Assembly: GCA_944371305.1 (NCBI GenBank)
Contig: CALVXM010000008.1
Coordinates: 1 to 45,548 of the forward strand
DNA length: 45,548 nucleotides
Source: an uncultured Bacilli bacterium
GTDB taxonomy: Bacteria > Bacillota_I > Bacilli_A > RF39 > UBA660
Direction: 5' to 3'
Positions 25,611 to 33,488 of the stretch are shown here, one piece after another (within the stretch, counting starts at the first letter, position 1; every line of letters starts with the position of its first letter). The translations under genes and the position numbers were made by a program. Below the pieces are notes generated by a model, which was given only the letters and a program-made list of their open reading frames with translations, was not told where the DNA came from and made no database searches.

Positions 25611-26714
25611 TTATAAATACCAAAGTTTTTGATTATTTTTTCTTACTTCTTTAATAATTCCCCCACCTAAACAACGTTCATTCAGATAAAAAACGCAAGC
25701 TTGCCCGGGTGTGACTGATTTAACTAATTGAGGATATTTAACAATTATTTTATCATCGATAAATTCTAATTCAACGTCATTATCCGGTTGGCGATATCTA
25801 AATTTAGCAGTACATTTATTAATTTTTTCATCCCCTAACCAATTAACGTCAGTTACTATACAAGAATCACTATATAAATATTCATTATCTTCACCTAATG
25901 CGACATATAAAATATTTTTATCTAAATTTTTACCAACGACGAACATTCTATTTTCATAACCACCAATATTTAAACCTCTTCTTTGACCAATTGTATAATA
26001 CATTAGACCTATATGTTTACCAAGTATTTTATTGGTATCAATATCGACGATATCACCTTCTTGATTAGGTAAATAATTTTCTAAAAATTTAGTCATATTA
26101 CGTTCTCCGATAAAACAAATACCAGTTGAATCTTTTTTCTTAGCCGTAATCAGGTTATATTTACTAGCTATTTCTCTTACTTCTTTTTTATTCAAATGAC
26201 CTATAGGAAATAAAACATTTTTAAGTTGTTCTTTTGACACTTGTGATAAAAAATAAGTTTGATCTTTATTATCGTCAATCCCTCTTAACAACATACCATC
26301 TTTCATTCTCGCATAATGTCCCGTAGCAATATAATCAGCGCCTAATTTATTAGCTTCTTTTGCAAACATATCAAATTTAATATATTTATTACACATAATG
26401 TCAGGATTAGGGGTTCGTCCATTTTTTAATTCATCTAAAAAATAAGTAAATACATAATCCCAATATTCTTTAATAAAATCCACGCGATGTAAAGGAATAC
26501 CTATTTTTTGACAGACAGCTACTGCATCGTTATAATCTTGTTCTTGTGGGCAAATATTGTTGTTTAAAGTAGGATTACCCAAAATATCATTATTCAAAGA
26601 AGCATCCCAATTCCTCATAAATAATCCAATTACTTCATAACCCTGATTTTTAAGTAAAATAGCAGCAACACTACTATCTACTCCTCCACTCATTCCAATT
26701 ACAACTTTTTTCAT
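25611..26714 (-). CDS. mnmA: tRNA-specific 2-thiouridylase MnmA
   Basis: Makes 2-thiouridine at the wobble position of tRNA-Lys, -Glu and -Gln. PP-loop SGGVDSS (about 9-15), catalytic cysteine in [11 protein letters not shown] (about 103), second cysteine in [12 protein letters not shown] (about 200) and QRRGLNIGG are all visible; length 367 residues. ATG 26714 is preferred over the GTG at 26723, which is part of GAGGTGAG; TATAAT lies at 26731-26736. The sulfur donor would be a cysteine desulfurase such as the SufS encoded at 7.3 kb. Confidence 0.96.
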   Translation of the reverse strand: MKKVVIGMSGGVDSSVAAILLKNQGYEVIGLFMRNWDASLNNDILGNPTLNNNICPQEQDYNDAVAVCQKIGIPLHRVDFIKEYWDYVFTYFLDELKNGRTPNPDIMCNKYIKFDMFAKEANKLGADYIATGHYARMKDGMLLRGIDDNKDQTYFLSQVSKEQLKNVLFPIGHLNKKEVREIASKYNLITAKKKDSTGICFIGERNMTKFLENYLPNQEGDIVDIDTNKILGKHIGLMYYTIGQRRGLNIGGYENRMFVVGKNLDKNILYVALGEDNEYLYSDSCIVTDVNWLGDEKINKCTAKFRYRQPDNDVELEFIDDKIIVKYPQLVKSVTPGQACVFYLNERCLGGGIIKEVRKNNQKLWYL

Positions 26715-26766
26715 AAAACTCACCTCGCTAATTATATCACTTATAAAATAAGATGTAAATTAATTT

Positions 26767-27019
26767 TTAAAAATCTCTAATTTTATCAAATAAATCAATT
26801 ATTTTATCTTGTGAAATTACTAATTTAGTTGAACTTATCAATTGATTAACTGCTTTAAAAATATCTTCTCGCTCAATTGTCTCAATATCTGATAAACTAT
26901 TAAAAAATTTAATAAAATTTGTTATTTCCTTAAGTATTGTTTCTTCATCATCTGACGATTTTAATTTATCTAAATATTCTTTATATATTTTAATGGCTTC
27001 TTTTATATAAGTATATCAT
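26767..27019 (-). pseudogene. Frame-disrupted small gene downstream of spoIIM
   Basis: A coherent open frame of about 82 codons ends at TAA (26767-26769) and encodes a charged helical product (YIKEAIKIYKEYLDKL near its start, DKIIDLFDKIRDF at its end). It has no start codon: an in-frame TGA sits just ahead. The ATG at 27017-27019, immediately after the spoIIM stop, is in a different frame and needs a +1 shift near the AAAA run at about 27000. It is either a recently broken gene, a sequencing indel, or one using a non-standard start. The rest of the 26.75-27.02 kb gap is this frame. Confidence 0.5.
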
Positions 27020-27020
27020 A

Positions 27021-27647
27021 TTATTTAATAAAATTAATAATTGCTTTAACTAATTTAGGCATTAAATAAGCATCATATACCCCCATTAAAACCACTATTA
27101 TTAAAACAATGATTAAAATTTTAAAATATTTATTCATTATTAATTTAAAATCTAACGTTTTTTTCTTAAAAATAACATAAATCATTTTAAAAGAAAAGCT
27201 CATAGCATACATAACTAAAAACAAAATAAATAAAAGGGATAATACTTGTCCTGGAAAAGTATAAATAATACTAAATAATATTCCTTTTGCCTTAAAAGAA
27301 CTAATAATCGCTCCAATACTAAATCCTAATATGAAAGTTTTACTGAAAAACATAAATATAATTATTGGCAATCCAATTACCGATATACCTAATAACCAAA
27401 TAATTAGAATATAACTAATATTACTGAACAAATTATTTTTTAGAGCTAAAAAACAATCTAATTTATTATTTTCGATACTACTTAAAAAATTATTTAAATG
27501 ATCAACTACTAAAGTTTGATCAGAACTATTTAAAATACTTACAAAAACTGCTCCTGCTGTTATTCCTATAATTGTCAATATTAAAAGAAATAGAAATATT
27601 TTTTTGTCCAATTTGATTCTAATTTTTAGTTTGTCCATTATTTTCAT
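27021..27647 (-). CDS. spoIIM: Stage II sporulation protein M
   Basis: An integral membrane protein of about 208 residues with five hydrophobic segments. The pattern FFSKTFILGFSIGAIISSFKAKGILFSIIYTFPGQ is spread over about residues 100-135 and matches SpoIIM, part of the SpoIIDMP engulfment complex of endospore formers. ATG 27647 follows TTAGGTGAT; the upstream in-frame GTG is part of that site. Its presence, with spoIVB and ylbJ, suggests the organism sporulates or did so recently. Confidence 0.85.
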   Translation of the reverse strand: MKIMDKLKIRIKLDKKIFLFLLILTIIGITAGAVFVSILNSSDQTLVVDHLNNFLSSIENNKLDCFLALKNNLFSNISYILIIWLLGISVIGLPIIIFMFFSKTFILGFSIGAIISSFKAKGILFSIIYTFPGQVLSLLFILFLVMYAMSFSFKMIYVIFKKKTLDFKLIMNKYFKILIIVLIIVVLMGVYDAYLMPKLVKAIINFIK

Positions 27648-27734
27648 CTTTATCACCTAATTAAGAATATTAAAAATAATAAAAAATATTCCTTTTTTTA
27701 TTATTTTATAGTATAATTGTTACTAGGTGATTTT

Positions 27735-27824
27735 ATGCGAAACGAAAAAGTTGGAAAAGTAATGGCAATTGTGATGCTTTTAGTTATGGTTTTATCAACC
27801 GTCGCATCTTTAATTTTTATCTAA
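27735..27824 (+). CDS. Small single-span membrane protein, 29 residues (DUF4044-like)
   Basis: A tiny gene with TATAAT (27712-27717), AGGTGAT and ATG in the standard spacing, and a strong terminator after it. The product has a basic N-terminus (MRNEKVGKV) and one helix (AIVMLLVMVLSTVASLIFI). Size and layout fit the DUF4044 family of very short Firmicutes proteins, a resemblance I infer from pattern only. It is divergent from spoIIM. Confidence 0.7.
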   Translation: MRNEKVGKVMAIVMLLVMVLSTVASLIFI

Positions 27825-27828
27825 ACAT

Positions 27829-27868
27829 AAAAAACTAAATAAAATTTTTATATCTTATTTAGTTTTTT
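27829..27868 (+). terminator. Terminator after the 29-residue membrane protein gene
   Basis: AAAAACTAAATAA (27830-27842) pairs perfectly with TTATTTAGTTTTT (27855-27867), with a 12-nt loop. The remaining gap to 28002 holds no gene that I can support. Confidence 0.85.
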
Positions 27869-28002
27869 TATTAACATTCATTAATTATAAGTGGATCTGT
27901 TCCAAAAATTATTCTATTAACTTCCAATCTTTGACATTATACTTAATTATACATAGGAACTATTTTTATTAAATATAAAAATAACATTTTTCTGTTTGAA
28001 AT

Positions 28003-28028
28003 TTCAAAAAAAGAGACAATGGTCTCTT
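28003..28028 (-). terminator. Terminator after spoIVB
   Basis: On the minus strand AAGAGAC pairs with GTCTCTT (28011-28017 with 28022-28028) and is followed by seven T. It reaches the spoIVB stop codon. Confidence 0.8.
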
Positions 28029-28996
28029 TAATTTTCTCCTTCTTCTAACATGTTAGTTATAAAAATACCATAACCCTTATGAGGATTATCGACAACTACA
28101 TGAGTTACCGCACCGATAATTTGATTATTTTGAATAATTGGTGAACCACTCATACCTTGAACAATACCATTAGTTTTATTCAATAATTCTTGATCAGTTA
28201 TTTTAAATGAAATATTTTTAGTACTAGTTGAATTATTTAGTTTAGTAATTTCTATTTCATATTTACTTACAACATCACCATCTAAGACCGTTAAAATTTC
28301 AGCTTTACCGGTCTTAATTTCATCAGGTTTTGCTACCTTGTATAATTTTGAATTATCAAAATCATCAGTATAATTGCCAAATATTCCTTTGGTAGTATTT
28401 TCAAAAATACTACCATTAATTGAATCAGTCATTATTTTAGCATTCTTCTCACCAGGCGTACCATTAGAACTTGGTTCAATATCAGTTACATTAGACTCAA
28501 AAATACTACCACCTGATATATCTAATATTTTACCAGTTCTACTATCTGTTATCTCATGACCTAATGCGCCAAATAATTTGGTGTTTGGATCAATATAAGT
28601 AAGAGTTCCGATGCCTGTTACACTATCCTTAACATAAATACCAGTTTTATAATTATTATTATCTTTAACTAATTGTAAATTGATAGTTTTTATATCATTA
28701 TCTCTTTTAAACTCTACTTTAATATTACCATCGCTAGTTTTAATTTTATTAGTTAGGTCATATATTGAAGCTATTTTTTGATCATTGATCGATGTAATTA
28801 CGTCTCCAATTTCTAATCCTGCTTTACTAGCTATATACTCATCATTAACCTTATAAAAACCAACTACCATAACACCATCAGTTTTTAATTCAATGCCGAT
28901 ATTTTCCCCACCAACAATTATGTAATCTGAATATGCAAAAGCTTTTGGTATAAAAAGAGTAACAAGAAGAAGGGAAAGAAATGTTTTTTTAAACAT
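28028..28996 (-). CDS. spoIVB: SpoIVB serine peptidase (S55) with PDZ domain
   Basis: A 322-residue secreted peptidase. Signal peptide with AFAYS cleavage region (about 18-22), the family opening GGENIGIELKTDGVMVVGF, a PDZ domain (about 45-110), and the S55 catalytic domain with His in LFGALGHEITD and Ser in VQGMSGSPI (about 290), ending HKGYGIFITNML. In Bacillus this protease, secreted from the forespore, triggers pro-sigma-K processing. It lies downstream of xseA-xseB as in Bacilli, but no spo0A follows here. AAGGAGATG precedes the ATG. Confidence 0.93.
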   Translation of the reverse strand: MFKKTFLSLLLVTLFIPKAFAYSDYIIVGGENIGIELKTDGVMVVGFYKVNDEYIASKAGLEIGDVITSINDQKIASIYDLTNKIKTSDGNIKVEFKRDNDIKTINLQLVKDNNNYKTGIYVKDSVTGIGTLTYIDPNTKLFGALGHEITDSRTGKILDISGGSIFESNVTDIEPSSNGTPGEKNAKIMTDSINGSIFENTTKGIFGNYTDDFDNSKLYKVAKPDEIKTGKAEILTVLDGDVVSKYEIEITKLNNSTSTKNISFKITDQELLNKTNGIVQGMSGSPIIQNNQIIGAVTHVVVDNPHKGYGIFITNMLEEGEN

Positions 28997-29043
28997 TAAA
29001 ACATCTCCTTTTCTATTTCACAGACTACAATAATATTATTAAC

Positions 29044-29066
29044 TAAAAAAGAAGACTTATTCTTCT
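29044..29066 (-). terminator. Terminator after xseB
   Basis: On the minus strand AGAAGA pairs with TCTTCT (29050-29055 with 29061-29066), with a 5-nt loop and T run. It probably limits read-through from nusB-xseA-xseB into spoIVB. Confidence 0.65.
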
Positions 29067-29266
29067 ATTTCTAAATCTTCTAAATTACCATTTTCTGTTA
29101 CTATTTTATTAACTTTTTCTTCAATATTTTTTAATTGTTCATCACATTCTTTAACTAATTTCATTGCTTCACTATATTTATCAATTGAATCTTCTAAATC
29201 ATTATTTTCACTTTCTAAAGTGGCCACTATCTCTTCTAATTTTTTTATTTTTTCTTCAAACTTCAT
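29057..29266 (-). CDS. xseB: Exodeoxyribonuclease VII small subunit
   Basis: A 69-residue helical protein: FEEKIKKLEEIVATLESENNDLEDSIDKY is the standard XseB N-terminus, forming the helical hairpin that binds XseA. Its start overlaps the xseA stop by one base, so the subunits are translationally coupled. Confidence 0.95.
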   Translation of the reverse strand: MKFEEKIKKLEEIVATLESENNDLEDSIDKYSEAMKLVKECDEQLKNIEEKVNKIVTENGNLEDLEIEE

Positions 29267-30594
29267 TAATTTATCTCCTTTACATTAACAACAATATCAC
29301 CGTCACTAAACTTGATATTTAAAGTATCGTCTAATTTGACTTTCTTCTTACTTTTTATAATCTTATCATCTTTATAAGTTAAACTAAATCCTCGTTTTAA
29401 AACATTTAGAGGATTAACTAGTTGTAATTTTTCAATCAAATTATTTAAATTATTAATATTATTATCTATTTTTAATTTAATATTCTTATTTAAATTGTTA
29501 TTTAATAAAATTAATTTTTCATATTTATTTTTATATAAAAATTGAGGATTTTTTAAAATGTAAGAATTTTTAAGACTATCTAAATTTAATTTTTTAAAAT
29601 CGATTTCTTTAATTATCAATTCATTTAGTTTATTATTTAACAAATCTAGTTTTTGTTTTTTATTTTCATATAATAACAATGGATTTTTTAAAATATAAGA
29701 ATTTTTTAAACTGTCCAAATATAATTTTTGGATATTTATTTTTTTTAAAATATCACTACTTAATCTAATTTTTAACTGATCAATGTATTTATTTACATCA
29801 ACTAAATTAGGCACCGCTAATTCGGCAGCTCCGGTCGGCGTCGGCGCCCTTAAATCGGCTACGAAATCAGCAATCGTAAAATCAACTTCATGTCCAACCG
29901 CACTAATAATTGGAATTTTAGAATCAAAAATAGCTCTAGCTACTATTTCTTCATTGAAAGGCCACAAATCTTCAATTGATCCACCACCTCTTCCAACAAT
30001 TAAAACATCCAAATCAAAAGTATTAGCCAACTTTATATTTTTAACAATATCTTTACTAGCGTTTTCTCCTTGAACTAAACTAGGAAACAAGATAACTTGT
30101 CCAATCGGATATCTTCTTTTAATAGTTGATATAATATCTTTGATTGCAGCTCCTGTATTAGCTGTAATTACTCCAATTTTAGTAGGATATTTAGGAATCG
30201 GTTTTTTATATTTTTCATCAAACAAACCTTCACTAGCTAATTGCTTTTTTAATTTTTCAAAAGCAATATATAAACTGCCAATTCCATCTTCAATCATTTC
30301 TTCAACATATATTTGATAATTACCAGTTGCTTCGTAAACACTAATTCTGCCAGTTATTAAAACTTTAGAACCATCAATCGGTTTGAAATTTAATTTTCTA
30401 GCATTACCACTAAACATAATCGCATTGATCTTACTTGTCTCATCCTTAATCGAAAAATAAAGATGCCCAGTTGAATGTTCTTTAAAATTGGATATTTCAC
30501 CTTTAATAAAAACATGAGTTAAATTTTCATCTGTATCTAGTTTATGTTTTATGTAACGATTTATAACGCTAACTGTTAAATATTTATCGTTCAT
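29266..30594 (-). CDS. xseA: Exodeoxyribonuclease VII large subunit
   Basis: Catalytic subunit of ExoVII, degrading single-stranded DNA. OB-fold N-terminus (MNDKYLTVSVINRYIKHKL and GEISNFKEHSTGHLYFSIKD), catalytic core with VIVGRGGGSIEDLWPFNEE, AVGHEVDFTIADFVADLRAPTPT shown in pieces at about 235-262, then a long coiled-coil C-terminus. This tail holds two near-identical units of about 43 residues containing LDSLKNSYILKNP (nt 29530-29740). ATG 30594 is chosen; a TTG six bases upstream is possible. It overlaps the end of nusB by 11 nt. Confidence 0.95.
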   Translation of the reverse strand: MNDKYLTVSVINRYIKHKLDTDENLTHVFIKGEISNFKEHSTGHLYFSIKDETSKINAIMFSGNARKLNFKPIDGSKVLITGRISVYEATGNYQIYVEEMIEDGIGSLYIAFEKLKKQLASEGLFDEKYKKPIPKYPTKIGVITANTGAAIKDIISTIKRRYPIGQVILFPSLVQGENASKDIVKNIKLANTFDLDVLIVGRGGGSIEDLWPFNEEIVARAIFDSKIPIISAVGHEVDFTIADFVADLRAPTPTGAAELAVPNLVDVNKYIDQLKIRLSSDILKKINIQKLYLDSLKNSYILKNPLLLYENKKQKLDLLNNKLNELIIKEIDFKKLNLDSLKNSYILKNPQFLYKNKYEKLILLNNNLNKNIKLKIDNNINNLNNLIEKLQLVNPLNVLKRGFSLTYKDDKIIKSKKKVKLDDTLNIKFSDGDIVVNVKEIN

Positions 30595-31000
30595 TTTCAA
30601 CCATCTCGTGATATACTTTATCTAAAACAGCATTAATCATTTTTGCAACGCTATCATCACTATATAATTTGGCTAGTTCAATTGCTTCATTAATCGATAC
30701 GATACTTGGTGTATCAGTGTATAACAATTCATAAATACCCATTCTTAAAATTGCTATATCAGTATTACCCAAGCGATCAATAGTCCAATTATTTAAATAT
30801 TTATTAGCTATTTTATCGATATCATTTTGATAAGTAATAACACCATAGACAATATCTTTGATAAATTCATTATCAATTTCTACGTTTTCTTTAATTATTT
30901 CTTCAACATCATAAATCATATTATTTTTTTCATAAACTACAATTTGATAAAGAATAGTCATAATAATTTTTCTTGCTTCACTTCTATTAATTTGTTCCAT
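30584..31000 (-). CDS. nusB: Transcription antitermination factor NusB
   Basis: A 138-residue all-helical RNA-binding protein acting in rRNA antitermination. Signatures are RSEARKIIMTILYQ (about 6-19), DRLGNTDIAILRMGIYELLY (about 77-96) and SINEAIELAKLYSDDSVAKMINAVLDK. It heads the nusB-xseA-xseB operon; TATAAT lies at 31027-31032 on the minus strand with AGAGGTT before ATG 31000. Confidence 0.95.
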   Translation of the reverse strand: MEQINRSEARKIIMTILYQIVVYEKNNMIYDVEEIIKENVEIDNEFIKDIVYGVITYQNDIDKIANKYLNNWTIDRLGNTDIAILRMGIYELLYTDTPSIVSINEAIELAKLYSDDSVAKMINAVLDKVYHEMVENER

Positions 31001-31141
31001 AATATAACCTCTTTTTCATAATATTCATTATATCACGAAATATGCAATTTAAAAAGCCTAAAGTTAATTGAATTGTCAATTCGCTAATTTTCATTTGGAA
31101 GTCCGTTTTTTGAATAAAAAAGGAAATAAGTCTGATTATAG

Positions 31142-31147
31142 TATAAT
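31142..31147 (+). promoter_or_regulatory. Transposase -10 box
   Basis: TATAAT lies 38 nt before the transposase ATG, inside the left end of the element; AAGGAGG (about 31171) sets the start. Confidence 0.5.
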
Positions 31148-31185
31148 ACAAGGTGTTTCTATGCAGTTATAAGGAGGAATTGAAA

Positions 31186-32342
31186 ATGAAAACATGGAAA
31201 CATATAAATTTTGAACAAAGAAAAGTAATAAGTTCAGGCATTGCTCATAATGACAAATTAATTGAAATTGCAGAAAGATTAGAGCTTGATCCTAGGAGTA
31301 TCTCTAAAGAAGTTAGAAGAAACAGAACACCAATTGATTATCCAGATGGCACTATATCAAAATGTCAAAAACTAAATAGATGGCCTTTAGTTTGTACTAA
31401 ATGCAAATATAGATATTCATCTAAATGTACTCATGTAAAACTAAAATATGATGCCAAGATTGCTCAAAGAAAAGCTGATGCTAATCTTATTAATTCTAGA
31501 AAAGGTATTGATTTAGATGATGAAGAATTTAAAGGACTAGATTCTATTATTAAAAAAGGTATTGATGAAGACAAATCTATATATCAAATTAAAATTGAGA
31601 ATAATGATAAAATTGATAAATCAATTACTACTTTATATAGATATATTAATAAAGGATATCTTACTACTAAAAGAATTGATTTACCTTATGCAGTTAAATT
31701 AAAAAAAGAAAACATAATAAAAAGTATGAGTATTCTGAAAATAATAAAATTGACAGAACAGGTCATACTTATTTAGACTATCTGTCATACATTCATAAAA
31801 ACCCAAGAATTAATGTATGGCAACTAGATTTTCTAGGTGCCATCAAAACAGATAGTAAAAATATTTTATCATTTATACTTCCAAAAGTCCACTTTACTTT
31901 ATTAGATATCATAAGCAATCCTAACACGACTAAGGTTGTTAAATTCTTTGATGAGTTAGAAGAAAAAATTGGAACAGAAAATTTTATCGAATTAATTCCA
32001 GTAATTTTAACTGATAGAGAGCCCTGCTTTTCTGATATTGAAGGTATATGTTTTTCTAAAATTACTGGTGAAGAAAGACGTAAATTATTCTTTTGTGATC
32101 CTTATGTATCAAATCAAAAACCTAATGTTGAAAATATAAATAAGCAAATAAGAAAGTTTTTCCCTAAAGGAAAATCCATTGATCATTTATCTAAAAAAGA
32201 TGTATTAAACAAAAATATAACATTGCTTAATACACCAATTAAATCATTAGATGGAAATACACCTAAAGATGCATTCAATGTTGTATATGGTGAAGATTTA
32301 TTCTATAAAATATTTGATGTTGTCAATGACGAGCGTATGTGA
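31186..32342 (+). CDS. IS30-family transposase in two frames (possible -1 programmed frameshift at A7)
   Basis: The first frame (31186-31776) has the HTH (FEQRKVISSGIAHNDKL), a cysteine cluster (CTKCKYRYSSKC) and a second HTH-like part. The second frame, joined at 31701-31707 and running to TGA 32340-32342, carries the DDE domain: WQLDFLGAI (D), LTDREPCFSD (D) and KPNVENINKQIRKFFPKG (E). Joined product is about 385 residues, normal for IS30. The junction is TTA AAA AAA G, a slippery A7 run in exactly the register needed for a -1 slip. No other damage is visible in either part. The alternative is a simple inactivating indel. Confidence 0.8.
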
Positions 32343-32389
32343 GTTCATTTTAATCATTGACAACATTATCGATAATTAAAATATTCATA

Positions 32390-32412
32390 CAAATAAAGTT
32401 TATCTTTATTTG
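32390..32412 (+). terminator. Hairpin after the transposase gene
   Basis: CAAATAAAG (32390-32398) pairs perfectly with CTTTATTTG (32404-32412). The following T tract is poor, so it may be a weak terminator or an RNA-stabilising hairpin. Confidence 0.4.
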
Positions 32413-32443
32413 TTACTAAAAAATAATTATCTGCATAGAAACA

Positions 32444-32614
32444 AAAACGGAAATAAGTTTAAAAAACGGACTTTAGTGCGTTATTTTAGTCGTGGAATAT
32501 TTTAGTTGCAAAAACAGCTTTTAGAAGTAATTTATCAACTTTATTTCCGTTTTGTATCTTAAAACCGGCAATATATCTGATAAAGAAAAAGATCCGTTAG
32601 AAAACGGACTTTAG
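32444..32614. repeat. Cluster of IS-end-like sequences
   Basis: ACGGAAATAAGTTT (about 32449) has an inverted relative AACTTTATTTCCGTTTT at 32538-32554, and ACGGACTTTAGT occurs twice (about 32466 and 32604). The gap 32343-32651 between transposase and lipoprotein is filled by these end-like pieces; no gene is seen in it. Confidence 0.6.
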
Positions 32615-32651
32615 TCTAAAAATTTACGTTATTTTTTAAATTTATTAAAAA

Positions 32652-33287
32652 TTATTCTTCTGTTCTTAAAGTTTTTATCATTGCATCAACTACTGAACTG
32701 ATTTCTTTAATTGTTGATGGATCTTGTTTTTTATCAATTACTGATCCTATTATTTCACATGGAACACCATCCAATATAAATGAGTATCCTTTAGCATACC
32801 CATCAAATTTAGTATCAGTACCATAATTTATTGTTCCTTCAAAACTATACACATCAATTCCATTTACTTTTATTTCTTCAGATTTAGTTATGTTAATACT
32901 ATTTATTCCACCCTCATAATTTTGCATATTAATAGTAAAGTCTTTAAAAGCTACTTTATGTGCTTCTTTTGTATTGTTTGCATTACTCATTTTAGCTGAA
33001 GTGAAAGCAACATATTTTGAATCATGTACTATGAATAATTCAGTAAAGGCTTGTTCAATTTCTTGATAATTAGGAACGTCAACATATATATTTTTTAATG
33101 GTACTTTATATGTTCCTGACAAAAGTGTTGAATTAGCATTATTATTTATATCATCCTTTACTTGTTCTTTATTTTCAGTTAGATTATTAGTATCAACCTC
33201 ATCATTGCTTTTTGAATTACCACACCCTGTAGTAATTCCAACTATTAATACCCCACATACTAAACTTAATAATATTTTGTTTTTCAT
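32652..33287 (-). CDS. Unidentified secreted lipoprotein, 211 residues
   Basis: Signal peptide with lipobox ITTGC (Cys about 22), followed by a Ser/Asn/Asp/Glu-rich linker (about 25-58) and a globular domain starting GTYKVPLKNIYVDVPNYQ. One further Cys is in VPCEIIG. Family not recognised; it resembles small cell-surface lipoproteins of gut Bacillota. AAGGAGGAC precedes ATG 33287. Upstream lies a fragment of a paralogous C-terminus and a promoter cassette shared with 43.4 kb, so the locus was probably a tandem lipoprotein pair. Confidence 0.85.
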   Translation of the reverse strand: MKNKILLSLVCGVLIVGITTGCGNSKSNDEVDTNNLTENKEQVKDDINNNANSTLLSGTYKVPLKNIYVDVPNYQEIEQAFTELFIVHDSKYVAFTSAKMSNANNTKEAHKVAFKDFTINMQNYEGGINSINITKSEEIKVNGIDVYSFEGTINYGTDTKFDGYAKGYSFILDGVPCEIIGSVIDKKQDPSTIKEISSVVDAMIKTLRTEE

Positions 33288-33311
33288 ATTCTACTGTCCT
33301 CCTTACATATA

Positions 33312-33398
33312 TTATCTTTCAGATCTTACTGTTTTCATCATATTATCTATCGTTGCTTTCATTTCTTTAATCATACTTTGTTCTTGCTTAACATCTTA
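33312..33398 (-). pseudogene. C-terminal remnant of a paralogous lipoprotein
   Basis: The frame DVKQEQSMIKEMKATIDNM, then MKTVRSER and stop, aligns without gaps to the last 27 residues of the adjacent lipoprotein (DKKQDPSTIKEISSVVDAM, then IKTLRTEE). About half the positions are identical. The N-terminal part is missing, replaced by the repeated promoter/start cassette. Confidence 0.65.
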
Positions 33399-33436
33399 CT
33401 GCACCTACTTTCTATTATTAATTATATATTATTTAT
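33389..33436 (-). repeat. Promoter/start cassette, copy 1
   Basis: About 47 bp (containing on the plus strand CATCTTACTGCACCTACTTT) nearly identical to 43414-43460. On the minus strand it carries a TATAAT-like box, an AGTAGGTG ribosome site and ATG TTA. Here the start opens only a 7-codon frame (MLSKNKV) before a stop. Confidence 0.75.
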
Positions 33437-33458
33437 AAATTAAAAACAAGATTTTATT

Positions 33459-33488
33459 AAAAAAAGATAAATTCTCTATTTTATCTTT
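33459..33488 (-). terminator. Terminator after mutS
   Basis: On the minus strand AAAGATAAA pairs with TTTATCTTT (33463-33471 with 33480-33488) and continues into seven T; it spans the mutS stop codon. Confidence 0.75.

Larger units (their letters stand above)
31099..32473 (+). mobile_element. IS30-type insertion sequence
   Basis: The transposase gene is flanked by perfect 13-bp inverted repeats: AAGTCCGTTTTTT at 31099-31111 and its complement at 32461-32473, giving 1375 bp. The motif GGAAATAAG is also near both ends. No clear 2-3-bp target duplication is seen, and a second right-end-like copy lies at 32601-32614, so the exact right boundary is uncertain. It is inserted between the nusB promoter region and a lipoprotein gene. 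Confidence 0.75.

Noticed and set aside
27869-28002. Possible small RNA or IS fragment between the 29-residue gene and spoIVB
   Set aside because: A TTGACA and an AT-rich hairpin are visible, but there is no coherent promoter-terminator pair or coding frame.
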